Shown here piece by piece: positions 6,321 to 6,566 of a stretch of 6,566 bases of DNA (positions are counted from its first letter, which is position 1; the number at the start of each line of letters is the position of its first letter). The position numbers were made by a program, and so were the translations under genes. Under the pieces are notes generated by a model. It did not search any database. It was not told the DNA's origin and worked only from the letters and a program-made list of their open reading frames with translations. Source of the stretch: a bacterium (GTDB taxonomy: Bacteria > Bacillota_I > Bacilli_A > RF39 > UBA660); assembly GCA_029007685.1 (NCBI GenBank), contig JAQXIG010000030.1, positions 1-6,566 of the forward strand, written 5' to 3'.

Positions 6321-6566
6321 ATGAATTATTATAACGAGATAAAAAATAAATTAATTGATAATGAAGTATATTTAAGAGTTAAAGATTATTCAAAAGAAAG
6401 ACATAAAGTAATTACTTATTTTGAGATAGGTAAATTATTAAATGAAGCCGGTGGAAAATATGGAGATAACATAATTGATGAATATTCTAAGAAATTAGTT
6501 GTGGATGTAGGTAAAAAATACAATCGAAGAACATTGTTTAGAATGAAACAATTTTATACTGTGTTT
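6321..6566 (+). CDS. DUF1016 N-terminal-type protein (YhcG-like), 3'-partial
   Basis: The first 82 residues of a longer protein are visible before the window ends, with no stop. They match the DUF1016 N-terminal (YhcG-like) domain: a helix with YFEIGKLL (33-40), then KYG (46-48), YSKKL (55-59) and a final L72-FRMKQFY79, corresponding to the family pattern Y-W-x-I-G ... YG ... LS-x-x-L ... L-x-x-M-x-x-F-Y. Full-length family members continue with a C-terminal PDDEXK nuclease fold and often sit near restriction-modification or other accessory genes, which is family knowledge. That nuclease half is not visible, so its presence here is unproven. The start at 6321 is supported by AAAGGAG. It follows comEC by 11 bases, a place often held by holA or other housekeeping genes in Firmicutes, so it may be acquired. 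Its codons resemble the 3' part of comEC: mostly TTA for Leu and AGA for Arg. Confidence 0.8.
   Translation, partial: MNYYNEIKNKLIDNEVYLRVKDYSKERHKVITYFEIGKLLNEAGGKYGDNIIDEYSKKLVVDVGKKYNRRTLFRMKQFYTVF

Noticed and set aside
1..6566. CRISPR array, tRNA/rRNA, insertion sequence or att-like direct repeats
   Set aside because: Reading both strands showed no regularly spaced repeats, cloverleaf-like gene, transposase frame or flanking repeats within the window.

Overview
This window looks like ordinary chromosome from a low-GC, endospore-lineage Firmicute of the broad Bacilli/Erysipelotrichia type. The DNA is very AT-rich. Ribosome binding sites are of the strong AAGGAGG type. The peptide deformylase resembles Bacillus subtilis YkrB (DefB). 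A tiny YjcZ-like sporulation protein is present, and ftsW ends in TGA while tryptophans are read as TGG, so genetic code 11 fits better than the Mollicutes code. The species cannot be named from this stretch.

Left part (1-1195): the plus-strand gene for a membrane-bound sensor histidine kinase, probably missing its first codons at the window edge. It ends in a strong hairpin shared with the convergent deformylase gene. Middle part (1193-2041): two minus-strand genes. The upstream one is the 59-residue YjcZ-like protein, which has its own terminator. The downstream one is peptide deformylase (def), which has its own sigma-A-type promoter. A 311-base intergenic region (2042-2352) then separates these from a rightward gene run.

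Right part (2353-6566): ftsW (septal peptidoglycan polymerase), comEA (DNA-uptake receptor) and comEC (DNA-uptake channel) lie close together on the plus strand and are likely one transcription unit. comEC starts at a non-ATG codon inside the end of comEA. Directly after comEC, with a 4-base RBS spacing, begins a gene whose N-terminus matches the DUF1016 (YhcG-like, PDDEXK nuclease-associated) family. It runs off the window.

Roles together: ComEA captures double-stranded DNA outside the membrane and ComEC carries a single strand in, so the run encodes part of a natural-transformation machine behind a cell-wall synthesis gene. The kinase and the YjcZ-like protein hint at sporulation control nearby, but this is inference. 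I did not find a clearly new system. The best leads are a synonymous-codon shift within comEC at about position 5760 that continues into the DUF1016 gene (possible recombination or acquisition boundary), the cysteine pairs in three surface-exposed or small proteins, and the unusual comEC start.
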